This document shows, one piece after another, positions 27,658 to 36,117 of a stretch of 64,000 nucleotides of DNA. Positions within the stretch are counted from its first letter, which is position 1, and each line of letters starts with the position of its first letter. A model generated the notes under the pieces. It searched no databases. It was given only the letters and a program-made list of their open reading frames with translations, and was not told the origin of the DNA. This stretch comes from Granulicella sp. L46 (GTDB taxonomy: Bacteria; Acidobacteriota; Terriglobia; Terriglobales; Acidobacteriaceae): contig NZ_LMUT01000002.1 of NCBI RefSeq assembly GCF_009765785.1, forward strand, positions 95,500 through 159,499, given 5' to 3'. A program made the translations under genes and the position numbers.

Positions 27658-28053
27658 CTAGGCGAGGACCGAGGGAGGGCCGCGTTTTTGGCGGGAGCGA
27701 TCGAAGGAGATGCGGCGCAGGCACTCGGTTTGCGCAGCGGGTGAAGGCTCATGAAGCGAGAATGCGGCTTGCGTTGGAGCAGCGCCGAGGGTGAGGGTCT
27801 GCAGATGCGTCGCGCCGAGCGAGCGCTGGCGGTAGGGGCACTGCTGGGGCTTTGCGTTGATGCGAGTCGATCCGTCGGGTTCGTGCAAGAGCAGCGCGCG
27901 AGCTTCCGGAGACATCTCGCAGTGATGTTGTGCGCCGCGGCGGCAGCAGGCAGGCAGCGTTGATTGTCCCATCGCGCCGGTGGTGAGCGCGGGGGCAAAG
28001 CTGGGGAACAGGGTCGCCCAGAACAACAGGATGGATAAGAGGCGTCGCTGCAT
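27658..28053 (-). CDS. Exported Cys/His-rich small protein
   Basis: A 131-residue protein with a signal peptide (about 1-29, LLSILLFWATLFPSFAPAL) and a compact CCRRGAQHHCEM motif near 36-47, plus later Cys in KPQQCPYRQ and TECLRR. Such CCRRxGxHHC proteins are repeatedly found beside TonB-dependent receptors with metal-uptake features, as far as I recall. The clustered Cys, His and Met would suit soft-metal binding. It lies 106 bp upstream of the receptor gene in the same direction. Low-complexity Gln/Arg/Pro content outside the motif makes any other function unreadable. Confidence 0.65.
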   Translation of the reverse strand: MQRRLLSILLFWATLFPSFAPALTTGAMGQSTLPACCRRGAQHHCEMSPEARALLLHEPDGSTRINAKPQQCPYRQRSLGATHLQTLTLGAAPTQAAFSLHEPSPAAQTECLRRISFDRSRQKRGPPSVLA

Positions 28054-28086
28054 GGCCTACGAGTTTTATTTTCGCATGCCGGCGTT

Positions 28087-29514
28087 TCAGGGGTGCAATA
28101 CGAGCAGGAGGCTGGCGTGTGGCGGGAGATCCGCGGAGGCGCCGCTCTGCACGCCTAGCTCCTTCCCTGCCCAGACGTCGTGGACGTTCCAGTGGTGATT
28201 GCCGAGTGTGGGGCTGAGATCCGCGAAGGTACCCCTCAAATTCATCGGGGCATCGCTGGTATTGAAGAGGGCAAGGGCGATCCGGCTACCGGGAAGGTCG
28301 GCCTGCCAGACGATGAAGTCTTCGCGTTTTAGAAGCTGAAAGCTCTTCGTTGCAATTTGATTAATTTCGATGAGATCGCGGTTGGTGAGCAGCGCGAGCG
28401 TGGGCTCGTCGAGCAGCGTGAGATTGGCGCCGACGATCAGCGGGCTGCGCGTGATGGACCACAAGGTCAGCTCGGTACGCTGCTCGTCGGAGGATAGATG
28501 CGAGGTGCGTGCCTTGCCCCAGCCGGGTTCGGGACGTAGCTCGCCGATGGGAAGCATGTCGGCGTCAGGCCAGTTGCCGGGTCGCGCGTACGGGGCCCAC
28601 GCAGCGAGTCGGGCGAACTGGTCCTTCGTACCTTGCGGGAATGTCTTGCCCGGCGCGGCGGCCCATACATCCCACTCGTCATCAGCGATGCGCCACATGT
28701 TGGCGAGTCGCGCGACGTCTGATGCATGCGCGAGCGCGGTGGGGCCGGGCGAGAGGCTGAGTACGATGGGCCGGCCGGTCTTCTGGATCGCGCGATGAAT
28801 CATCTCGATCTCATCCAGCTTGAAGGGGTGGTCGGCGATGCAATCAACCTTGAGCAGATCGACGCCCCAGGAGGCGTACTGGCGCAGCAGCGAGTCGTAC
28901 CAAGCCTGGCCGGCAGCGTTGTCGCGAACACCCCAGTTGGTGGGATCCCAGGGGCAGGCATCCGTCAAATCAGCGGCGTCCTGCGCGTGAAAGCTGCTGC
29001 CTTCAATCGGCAGATTGCGTTCGACAGCCGCGCGCGGAATGCCGCGCACAATGTGGATGCCGAACTTGAGGCCTTGCGCGTGAACCCACGCGCCGAGAGC
29101 TGTGAAGCTGGTCGATTCGATCGTGGCTGAAAGTTTGTGCGTGGCATCAGCGGGGCTGGTTAGTGGGGTAGGCGAGCCCGGCGCGATGGCTGACGGAAAG
29201 CGCGCGGGGACGGGGACATAGCGGCCGTAGGGGTCGATGGCATAGTGCAGCTTGTCGGGGGCGGGACGGTCGCTGGGGTTCTCGAAGAACCAGCCTTCAT
29301 CGATGACGGCGTAGTTCCAGCCGAAGGGAAGAAGCTTGTCGCGGAGCACGTCGACATTCGCGCGGAACTGGGGCTCGGTGATGGTGAGTCCGTAAGCGTC
29401 CCAGCTGTTCCATCCCATGGGTGGGGTGGGAGCTACGCTTGACTGCGGCTGCTGCGCTGCTGCGAGCATCGAGAACATTCCTGCAAATGCGATCCAACGG
29501 ACGAAGAGCCTCAT
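28087..29514 (-). CDS. Secreted alpha-galactosidase-like glycosidase, GH27
   Basis: A 475-residue secreted enzyme with a signal peptide (about 1-20, IAFAGMFSMLAAAQ). The GH27 barrel begins TPPMGWNSWDAYG. The nucleophile Asp is in VDLLKVDCIADHP and the acid/base Asp is probably in WRIADDEWDVW. The C-terminal part (from about 390) is the beta-sandwich domain. The family removes terminal alpha-galactose (or alpha-N-acetylgalactosamine) from plant or microbial glycans. The frame is open 52 codons upstream over the neighbouring gene, without signal-peptide character, so MRLFVRW is the start. It follows the GH79 gene by 43 bp and was probably transcribed with it. Confidence 0.88.
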   Translation of the reverse strand: MRLFVRWIAFAGMFSMLAAAQQPQSSVAPTPPMGWNSWDAYGLTITEPQFRANVDVLRDKLLPFGWNYAVIDEGWFFENPSDRPAPDKLHYAIDPYGRYVPVPARFPSAIAPGSPTPLTSPADATHKLSATIESTSFTALGAWVHAQGLKFGIHIVRGIPRAAVERNLPIEGSSFHAQDAADLTDACPWDPTNWGVRDNAAGQAWYDSLLRQYASWGVDLLKVDCIADHPFKLDEIEMIHRAIQKTGRPIVLSLSPGPTALAHASDVARLANMWRIADDEWDVWAAAPGKTFPQGTKDQFARLAAWAPYARPGNWPDADMLPIGELRPEPGWGKARTSHLSSDEQRTELTLWSITRSPLIVGANLTLLDEPTLALLTNRDLIEINQIATKSFQLLKREDFIVWQADLPGSRIALALFNTSDAPMNLRGTFADLSPTLGNHHWNVHDVWAGKELGVQSGASADLPPHASLLLVLHP

Positions 29515-29557
29515 GGGGTCGACGATAGCATTTTGCGGGCACCGCGCGCATGTACCG

Positions 29558-31159
29558 TTAGGTGAGCTGGACCAGGACGGCGCTGAGTGCGGGCACGTAG
29601 CAGGAGAGTTGCGTGCCATTGAGCGTGAGCGAGTAGGACGTGCCCGGCTCGAAAGCGCCGTTGGTGGCAACCGTTGCGCCTTGGATGGTGATGCTGGAGA
29701 GCGCGGCCAGACTGGGCATGCTGGCGCCGGCGGAGAGCTGGGTCATCTGCTGCAGGGTTGCGCTGGACATGGCCTGCGGCAGAACGATGCTGAGGTCGAG
29801 GTTTTCCGTTTCATCCTTGTTGACCAGCAGAACGCTCATGCCGTCTGCGGTCTGGAGCGCATAGGCGGTCACGTTCAACATGCCAGCCGAGAGCTGCGTA
29901 CTAAGCAGGCTTCCCGTGCCGGCCATGGCAGCGAGCAGTGCGCCATAGAAGACTGGCTGCGGTCCGAGGACGATGCCGTTATTGTCCGTAATAGCGGTGG
30001 CTGCTTGTTGGCCGCCGCACTGGAGGTTGACGCCAGCGGCGCCCGCGAGGGCAGTTTGAAAGATGGTGTCGATGACCCAGAGCGCGGATGCGTAGCTGTT
30101 GCTGACGCCCGGTGCGCCGCCGTCGTCGTAAGAGCTGAGCGCGTCGATGCGGAAGGGTACGTCGATGGATTGCGCGCCGTAGTGCAGCATCAGGAGTTCG
30201 GTGGAGAGCGCCGCGTCGGGGCTGACCAGGTCGTCGACGCTGGCATTGGATGCCGGACCGCGAGTGTGGTGCTGGGTGAGCAAGTTAATCTCGTCGCTGG
30301 TGACGTATTCGCCGAACGGCAGCGTCCAGGTGTCGAGATTGCTGCCGGCGGCGGGGCCGCAAAGGTGCGCGCCGGGCGTCACGGCGACGATGGCCGAGCG
30401 GTACTGCTGCCAGAGAGCCTCGAAGATCTCTACCGACCAATTATTGGGGTAGAAGCTGCTGCCGTAGGTTTCGCATTCGTTGCCGAGTTCGACGCCGAGC
30501 AGCATGGAGCCAAGCTTCTGCGCGACGTAGGCGACTTCTGCCGCAGCGAGCGCCGGGGTCGTGGCGCCCGTGGCCGAGCCGCCGAGGTTGATGCCGTAGA
30601 TGCAGCTCCAACCCGTGGCGCCAAGGAAGGATGCAAGCGCGTCGACGTCCGGGGGTGCCACCTGGCCGGGAGTGTGGCCGGGGCCGTCGGCGGTCCACAC
30701 GCTTTGATCAACGGATGCGCCGCCAATACGAAGGACGCCCGGGCCGAGGCGCTGGAAGAGACCAGGCAGATTGCTGTCGGTGAATATCGGCGTGAGCAGA
30801 GACTGCTTTTCGTAGGCCAGGCCGAGGAAGCCGGGGTCGAACGAGCCTGCGGCGGTGGAGGAGATGGTCAGGGAGGCGGAGGTAATCGCGCCGATCGGCA
30901 GCGGTTGCGTAACCGGAACGGGAGGTTGCAGGGGCGGCGTTGGAGGCGGCGGCGCTGGAGGCGTTGCGGGCGGGGTTGTGGGCTGCGGCGGCGCAGGCGG
31001 CGCAGGCGGCGCGCCGTTCGAGGAGCTTATCGAGCGGACCAGCGCGGCGCCGCAGCCGGTAAGGACGGAGCTGGCGGCGACGGCAGCGAAGCCGTGGAGG
31101 AGCTGACGCCGCGAGAGAGCGCGGGTTGAGAACCTTGGGTTGAGGGTGCGCGGAGCCAT
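29558..31159 (-). CDS. Glycoside hydrolase family 79-like lipoprotein
   Basis: A 533-residue secreted protein. The N-terminus has SRRQLLHG, a twin-arginine-like motif, followed by a hydrophobic segment and a lipobox (VLTGC), so it is probably exported folded and lipidated. A Pro-rich linker (about 50-90, repeated PPAPP/TPP) precedes the catalytic domain. That domain has FDPGFLGLAYEKQSL, RIGGASVD and GVELGNECETYG with the expected acid/base Glu, as in beta-glucuronidase and heparanase-like GH79 enzymes, and a C-terminal beta-domain. Start chosen at the ATG preceded by CAGGAGAATTC rather than 10 codons upstream. Probably acts on uronic-acid-containing glycans. Confidence 0.8.
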   Translation of the reverse strand: MAPRTLNPRFSTRALSRRQLLHGFAAVAASSVLTGCGAALVRSISSSNGAPPAPPAPPQPTTPPATPPAPPPPTPPLQPPVPVTQPLPIGAITSASLTISSTAAGSFDPGFLGLAYEKQSLLTPIFTDSNLPGLFQRLGPGVLRIGGASVDQSVWTADGPGHTPGQVAPPDVDALASFLGATGWSCIYGINLGGSATGATTPALAAAEVAYVAQKLGSMLLGVELGNECETYGSSFYPNNWSVEIFEALWQQYRSAIVAVTPGAHLCGPAAGSNLDTWTLPFGEYVTSDEINLLTQHHTRGPASNASVDDLVSPDAALSTELLMLHYGAQSIDVPFRIDALSSYDDGGAPGVSNSYASALWVIDTIFQTALAGAAGVNLQCGGQQAATAITDNNGIVLGPQPVFYGALLAAMAGTGSLLSTQLSAGMLNVTAYALQTADGMSVLLVNKDETENLDLSIVLPQAMSSATLQQMTQLSAGASMPSLAALSSITIQGATVATNGAFEPGTSYSLTLNGTQLSCYVPALSAVLVQLT

Positions 31160-31445
31160 CTGAATTCTCCTGCGGCTGTGCGTTTCCACAGACCAGCTAC
31201 GGCAAAGTCTAAGGACGGGTCTCTAATCGTGGGTAACTTCTAACTCACCAAGAGGCGTGTAGCAGAACCGACCACAACCGTGAGAGTTTTCTAATACTTC
31301 GAGGCAAACACGGGGGCTTCGTGGCGGGAGGTTTTCTTTCGTGGCGCAGCGAGATTGGGCACGCGGGCGCGGGACTCTGTATCCTGAGAAAAGGCTGATT
31401 CGTGCGTAGCGAGTGCAAGGAAGCCAGACACCTTAAGGACCCGCA

Positions 31446-31853
31446 ATGCCGCTTTACGAATACGAATGCAGTGCCTGCCATCGCCGCACCGAGAAGATCC
31501 AGAAGTATTCTGACGCTGAACTGACCGTTTGCCCGCACTGTAGCGGACCGCTGGAACGGACCATCACGGCGGCGGCGATCTCGTTCAAGGGCGGCGGGTG
31601 GTACAAGGACGGATACGCTTCGGCGAAGCCGGCGGCTTCGGGCGAAGGCTCGGCTAGCGAATCTGGCAGCGGCTCGGACAACGGCGGTTCCAGCAGTAAT
31701 GTTGACAGCTCTGCCACGTTGTCCGCGAGCGCTGGCGACGGGGCAAAGTCCAGCAGCGACGCCAAATCGAGCGAGAGCGCGAAACCCGCAGAGAGTCCGA
31801 AGCCGGCAGCAGCGAGCCCCGTCCCTGCATCCTCTGGCGCCGCTAAAGACTAA
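31446..31853 (+). CDS. FmdB-type zinc ribbon protein
   Basis: A 135-residue protein whose first ~45 residues form the FmdB regulatory-type zinc ribbon: MPLYEYECSACHRR and TVCPHCSGPLERT supply two CxxC knuckles, followed by ISFKGGGWYKDGY. The remaining ~80 residues are a Ser/Ala/Gly/Pro low-complexity tail, long for the family. The ribbon was named after a regulator of formamidase and amidase expression, but most members are uncharacterised. It stands alone between the divergent GH79 gene and a small membrane protein. Confidence 0.85.
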   Translation: MPLYEYECSACHRRTEKIQKYSDAELTVCPHCSGPLERTITAAAISFKGGGWYKDGYASAKPAASGEGSASESGSGSDNGGSSSNVDSSATLSASAGDGAKSSSDAKSSESAKPAESPKPAAASPVPASSGAAKD

Positions 31854-31978
31854 CCGCACGCTGCCGATAGATGCAGTGTTGTGTCCGGTGCACGACTGTT
31901 AACCGACTTGCTGATAGCGGATTAGCTTCTGCTCCGCGCAATTACACAACGTTTATCGGATTGATTTATCATCCACCC

Positions 31979-32230
31979 ATGAAGCTCTCTCGTTCGCTCC
32001 GCAAAATCGGCGACCACATCGAGGACTCTGTCGATCGCGTGACCGACGACGGGAGTTCGTTCTTGCGCAATGTCGGCTGGATATCGGCGGGCATCGCGAC
32101 GCTGGCAATCGGTGTTGTAATCGGGCGCGAACTCCGTCAGCGCTACAAGTTCAATCGCCGGACGCCGTATGACTTTTATGCGCATTCCGGTGATCAGGCG
32201 CAGGATGTCGAGTTTGGCGTAGGAATCTAA
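31979..32230 (+). CDS. Small single-pass membrane protein
   Basis: An 83-residue protein with a charged N-terminal helix (SLRKIGDHIEDSVDRVTDDG), one membrane helix (about 33-50, GWISAGIATLAIGVVIG) and a basic-then-acidic tail ending DVEFGVGI. No named family. The ATG has no obvious ribosome-binding site; an in-frame upstream start would add a Cys-rich stretch that looks non-coding. It lies 125 bp after fmdB and 117 bp before moaA. Function unknown. Confidence 0.6.
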   Translation: MKLSRSLRKIGDHIEDSVDRVTDDGSSFLRNVGWISAGIATLAIGVVIGRELRQRYKFNRRTPYDFYAHSGDQAQDVEFGVGI

Positions 32231-32347
32231 GCGAAAAATCCCCCTGACTTAGGGCTCGAAGCTGTGCTCATCGCCAGATTTCCGACAGACGTCCTTTCCT
32301 GACGCCGACGGCGATCGCCGGGCATCTAACTGGATGTATCGTTGCTT

Positions 32348-33433
32348 ATGGCCCTCTCCCTGCCTAACCTCGCCGAACCCGAGCACGCTGCGTCAGCGAT
32401 GGTGTCTGCGGCACTGCACGCGGAATGCGGCGAGGCGCTGAGGTTGCGCGATGGTCATGGCCGCGCGCTCACCGACTTGCGGCTATCGGTAACCGACCGC
32501 TGCAACTATCGCTGTGTGTACTGCCGGACCGGCAACGAGGGCGCGCAATTTACAGAGCTGCCGATTGCGACCTATGCGCGGATACTGCGAATATTTGTTT
32601 CGTTGGGGATCGAGAAGATTCGGCTGACCGGCGGCGAGCCGCTGCTGCGCGAAGGATTGCTGGATCTGATTCGAGAGACGGCAGAGATGCGACCGGCGTT
32701 CTCGGACGCTCCACTGGACATTGCGATGACCACCAACGGGCATCTGCTGGCGCCGATGGCTCGGAAGCTGAAGGCCGCCGGGCTTACCCGAATCACGGTC
32801 AGCATGGATGCGGTGGACCCAGAGACGTTTACGCGGATCACACGGGTTCCGGGCAGCTTTGAGCGGGTGCGCGACGGAATTCGCGCGGCGCAGGATGCAG
32901 GCCTGGGGCCAGTGAAGGTCAACTGCGTGCTGCTGCGTGGATTTAACGATTCCCAGATTGAAGCGTTCGCTGAATTTTCACGGAACGAGAACGTGATCGT
33001 GCGGTTCATTGAGTGCATGCCGCTGGAGGAAGACCGTACCTGGTCTCCGGCAACGGTGGTGCCGATGAAAGAGATTCTTGCGCGGCTGAATGCGGTGCGG
33101 CCCGTGGTGGCGCTGCCGGCGAATCATTTGTCGGAGACAGCGCGGCGGTTCACCTTCGACGACGGCGTGGGAGAGATTGGCATCATTGCGCCGGTGTCTG
33201 AGGCATTTTGCGGACACTGCAGCCGGGTGCGGGTGACGTCGGACGGCAAGCTCCGGACCTGCTTGTTCTCACAGTCGGATCACGATCTCGCGGGACACAT
33301 GCTGCGCGGAGCAAAGGACGTTGAGATGGAGAGCCGGATTCGCGATATCGTCCAGCACAAGGAAGCTCGGCATCACATTGGTGAGCCGGGATTTCTCAAA
33401 CCGTCGCGCAGCATGGTGCACATCGGCGGCTGA
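32348..33433 (+). CDS. moaA: GTP 3',8-cyclase (molybdopterin biosynthesis)
   Basis: A 361-residue radical SAM enzyme that converts GTP to 3',8-cyclo-GTP, the first step of molybdenum cofactor synthesis. The first cluster motif is CNYRCVYC, GGEP follows for SAM binding, and the second cluster is ligated by FCGHCSRVR and KLRTCLFS. The C-terminus ends in the diagnostic GG, needed for activity. The N-terminus is about 40 residues longer than in E. coli and not conserved-looking. A TTG two codons upstream is an alternative start. No other moa or moe genes are adjacent, and the other cofactor genes must lie elsewhere. Confidence 0.93.
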   Translation: MALSLPNLAEPEHAASAMVSAALHAECGEALRLRDGHGRALTDLRLSVTDRCNYRCVYCRTGNEGAQFTELPIATYARILRIFVSLGIEKIRLTGGEPLLREGLLDLIRETAEMRPAFSDAPLDIAMTTNGHLLAPMARKLKAAGLTRITVSMDAVDPETFTRITRVPGSFERVRDGIRAAQDAGLGPVKVNCVLLRGFNDSQIEAFAEFSRNENVIVRFIECMPLEEDRTWSPATVVPMKEILARLNAVRPVVALPANHLSETARRFTFDDGVGEIGIIAPVSEAFCGHCSRVRVTSDGKLRTCLFSQSDHDLAGHMLRGAKDVEMESRIRDIVQHKEARHHIGEPGFLKPSRSMVHIGG

Positions 33434-33617
33434 TCAACGCGGGTGAGCGTGATCCCATGAGAGTCGCTCTGTCGGGCCGAACATGGAAATCAAACGTTTT
33501 CTCAGCTATGCTAGAGAACCGCTTGGACTTCGTTGAGTTGCAGCGGGAGGTTAAGGGCAGACGCTGCAAAGGGCAGAACCGCTCGGAAGGGGTAAGCGGC
33601 AACACTTGCCGTAGATC

Positions 33618-34751
33618 ATGAGCGACCAACGTAAGGGCGATCGGCGACAGCTGGCCTCCATCGACTCGCGCCAGATGGATAGCCTGCGTGTGTTCCACGA
33701 GGTGGCGCGCGCGCTGACGTCGAACCTGAAGCTTGACTCGCTGCTGCGCTCCATCATGGCGAAGATGGAGGAGTTTTTCGGACCCGAACACTGGTCGCTG
33801 TTGATGGTGGATGAAGAGACCGGCGAGCTCTACTATGCGCTGTCGACGGGGCTGGATGATTCCATGCTGAGCGATCTGCGGCTGAAGCCAGGGGAAGGTA
33901 TCGCGGGCTATGTGGCCGCCACGGGCAATCCCCTGGTGGTGGCCGACATCAGTGCCGATCCTGACTGGTCTCGGTATGCCAAGGCCCATCCGGAGTTAAA
34001 TCTGCGCTCGATCGCCTGCCTTCCAATTCGCCATGGCGACCGCACACTGGGCGTGCTTCAGCTTAACAACAGCAAACTGGACCTGCTGCCCGAATCATCG
34101 ATCGCGTTCCTTCGGGTGCTATGCGACTACGCGGCGATTGCGCTGGAGAATGCCCGGCGCGTGAAACTGATCCATCACCTGAGCATCACTGACGACTGCA
34201 CGGGACTGTACAACGCCCGGCACCTGTACACGCTCCTGGAGCAGGAGATCACCGACCACGTCTCGAAGAGCGCATTCCGCGTTGTTACGATCATGAAGCC
34301 GCACTTCAGCCTGCTGTTTTTGGATCTGGATTATTTCAAGCGGGTGAATGACCGGCATGGTCACCTGGTAGGATCGCGGCTGCTGGCCGAAGTGGGCAAC
34401 CTGTTGAAGCGACTGCTGGGTCCGGATCACGCGGCGTTTCGGTATGGCGGCGATGAGTTTGTGGCAATCCTGCGCGGACTCGACAAACCGGCGGCAACTG
34501 AGTTCTCGCGCCGAGTGCTTGAACAGCTCTCGCAGACACGCTTTCTTACCGGCGAAGGACTTTCGCTCTCCATCACCGCGAGCCTCGGGCTGGCTACGTT
34601 TCCGCAGGACGGGAACACGTTGCACGAGTTAATTCGTTCAGCCGACACGATGATGTACATGGCGAAGGACAATGGCCGCAACCAGTTAATGATCGCCGAC
34701 AGCACAGCCCCCGGACCTCATCCCTCGCCAGGAATCTCGCGGCACGTCTAA
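33618..34751 (+). CDS. GAF-GGDEF diguanylate cyclase
   Basis: A 377-residue signalling protein with no membrane segment. A GAF sensor domain (about 25-180, including PGEGIAGYVAATGNPLVV and SIACLPI) is joined by a helix (DYAAIALENARRVKLIHHLS) to a GGDEF domain. The active-site motif YGGDEF is intact, so it should make c-di-GMP from two GTP. The inhibitory RxxD site normally a few residues upstream is absent; GPDHAAF is found there instead, so product inhibition through that site is unlikely. The ligand of the GAF domain is unknown. It is monocistronic by appearance. Confidence 0.88.
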   Translation: MSDQRKGDRRQLASIDSRQMDSLRVFHEVARALTSNLKLDSLLRSIMAKMEEFFGPEHWSLLMVDEETGELYYALSTGLDDSMLSDLRLKPGEGIAGYVAATGNPLVVADISADPDWSRYAKAHPELNLRSIACLPIRHGDRTLGVLQLNNSKLDLLPESSIAFLRVLCDYAAIALENARRVKLIHHLSITDDCTGLYNARHLYTLLEQEITDHVSKSAFRVVTIMKPHFSLLFLDLDYFKRVNDRHGHLVGSRLLAEVGNLLKRLLGPDHAAFRYGGDEFVAILRGLDKPAATEFSRRVLEQLSQTRFLTGEGLSLSITASLGLATFPQDGNTLHELIRSADTMMYMAKDNGRNQLMIADSTAPGPHPSPGISRHV

Positions 34752-34767
34752 GCGGTTACAGTGGAGT

Positions 34768-36108
34768 GTGCCCCCATTCCAACAGGCCGGTGAAGTCCCA
34801 AAACGCGTGGATGGCCCCAGGCTCTTCCGCAAGATTGCCTGGCGGCTGATCCCGTACCTCTTCCTGCTCTACATTCTTGCCTACCTGGATCGCGTGAACG
34901 TGGGCTTTGCCGCGCTGCAGATGAAGCATGATCTGCGCCTCAGCAACACGGTCTACGGAACGGGGGCGGGCATCTTCTTTCTGGGCTCTGCGCTCTTCGA
35001 TCTGCCCAGCAACCTGATGCTGGTGAAGGTGGGGCCGCGACGCTGGATTGCGCGCATCATGATCAGCTGGGGCGTGATCGCGACCTGCATGATGTTCGTG
35101 CGCGGGCCGGTTTCGTTTTACGTGCTTCGGTTTCTACTGGGCGTCTGCGAGGCGGGATTCTTCCCCGGCATGATCCTGTACCTCACGTACTGGTTTCCTT
35201 CGCGTCAACGTGCGGGCGCGATTGCGAAGTTTATGACCGCGACGTCTATCGCCGGCGTGGTGGGAGCACCGATCTCGGGATGGCTGCTGAACCTTGACGG
35301 CTTCTCGCGGCTGCACGGCTGGCAGTGGCTGTTTCTCGTTGAGGGCATTCCCAGCTTTGTGATGGGCTTCAGCGTCCTCTACCTGCTGAAGGACAAACCC
35401 GATGATGCGAACTGGCTGACCCACGAAGAGAAGCTGTGGCTGGACGCAGAACTGGAGCAGGACCAACAGGCCAGCGGCGCCGCGGAGAAGCACAACCTGA
35501 TCGACGCCTTCCGCGAGCCGATGATCTGGCTGCTCGCCGCGATTTGTTTTGTCGACCAGGTGGGCGTCTACACCGTGAACCTATGGATGCCGCTGATCCT
35601 GACCAGTTTTCTGCATGGCACGGCGGCGGCTAGCTCCACGCTCTCGGCTGCGGACACTAGCCGCATTGCAACCTACTCGACGATTCCTTACTTCGCGGCG
35701 GCCATCTTCACCGTGGCCGTCGGGTATAGCAGCGACCGCAGCGGCGAGCGTCGCTGGCATATTGCCGGCTGCCTGATTCTGAGCGCGATCGGCTTTGCGT
35801 GGGCGGGCACGACGCACTCGCTGGTAGCGGCGCTGATGGGGTTTACGCTGGCGGCGGTCGGATATTGGAGCATCATGGGGCCGTTCTGGGCGCTGCCCAC
35901 GAGCATGCTGGGCGGGCGCGCAGCAGCCGGCGGCGTGGCTATCATCATGATGATCTCGGGCGCGGGAGGATTCGTGGGACCGTATCTTACGGGGCGGCTG
36001 CGCGATCTCACGCACGGCTTCTCTGGTGGCCTGTACACGATTGCCGCGTTGACACTAGTGGCTGCCGCGATGTGTGCTCTGCTGCCGCGGCGGCCCGTCC
36101 GTGAGTAA
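34768..36108 (+). CDS. MFS transporter, anion:cation symporter (ACS) family
   Basis: A 446-residue inner-membrane carrier with about twelve helices. The opening RLIPYLFLLYILAYLDRVNVGFAAL and the following GTGAGIFFLGSALFDLPSNL are hallmarks of the ACS family, which imports organic acids such as sugar acids, phthalate or tartrate with protons. The central cytosolic loop runs from about residue 200 to 240. The start is GTG, 16 bp after the GGDEF gene, so the two could be co-transcribed. It converges on fhs with only 9 bp between. Substrate not readable. Confidence 0.87.
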   Translation: MPPFQQAGEVPKRVDGPRLFRKIAWRLIPYLFLLYILAYLDRVNVGFAALQMKHDLRLSNTVYGTGAGIFFLGSALFDLPSNLMLVKVGPRRWIARIMISWGVIATCMMFVRGPVSFYVLRFLLGVCEAGFFPGMILYLTYWFPSRQRAGAIAKFMTATSIAGVVGAPISGWLLNLDGFSRLHGWQWLFLVEGIPSFVMGFSVLYLLKDKPDDANWLTHEEKLWLDAELEQDQQASGAAEKHNLIDAFREPMIWLLAAICFVDQVGVYTVNLWMPLILTSFLHGTAAASSTLSAADTSRIATYSTIPYFAAAIFTVAVGYSSDRSGERRWHIAGCLILSAIGFAWAGTTHSLVAALMGFTLAAVGYWSIMGPFWALPTSMLGGRAAAGGVAIIMMISGAGGFVGPYLTGRLRDLTHGFSGGLYTIAALTLVAAAMCALLPRRPVRE

Positions 36109-36117
36109 GACACAACG

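Noticed and set aside
29417-31129. 570-codon rightward frame opposite GH79
   Set aside because: Antisense shadow; Gly/Arg/Val-rich with no recognisable domain, while the opposite strand encodes a clear glycosidase.
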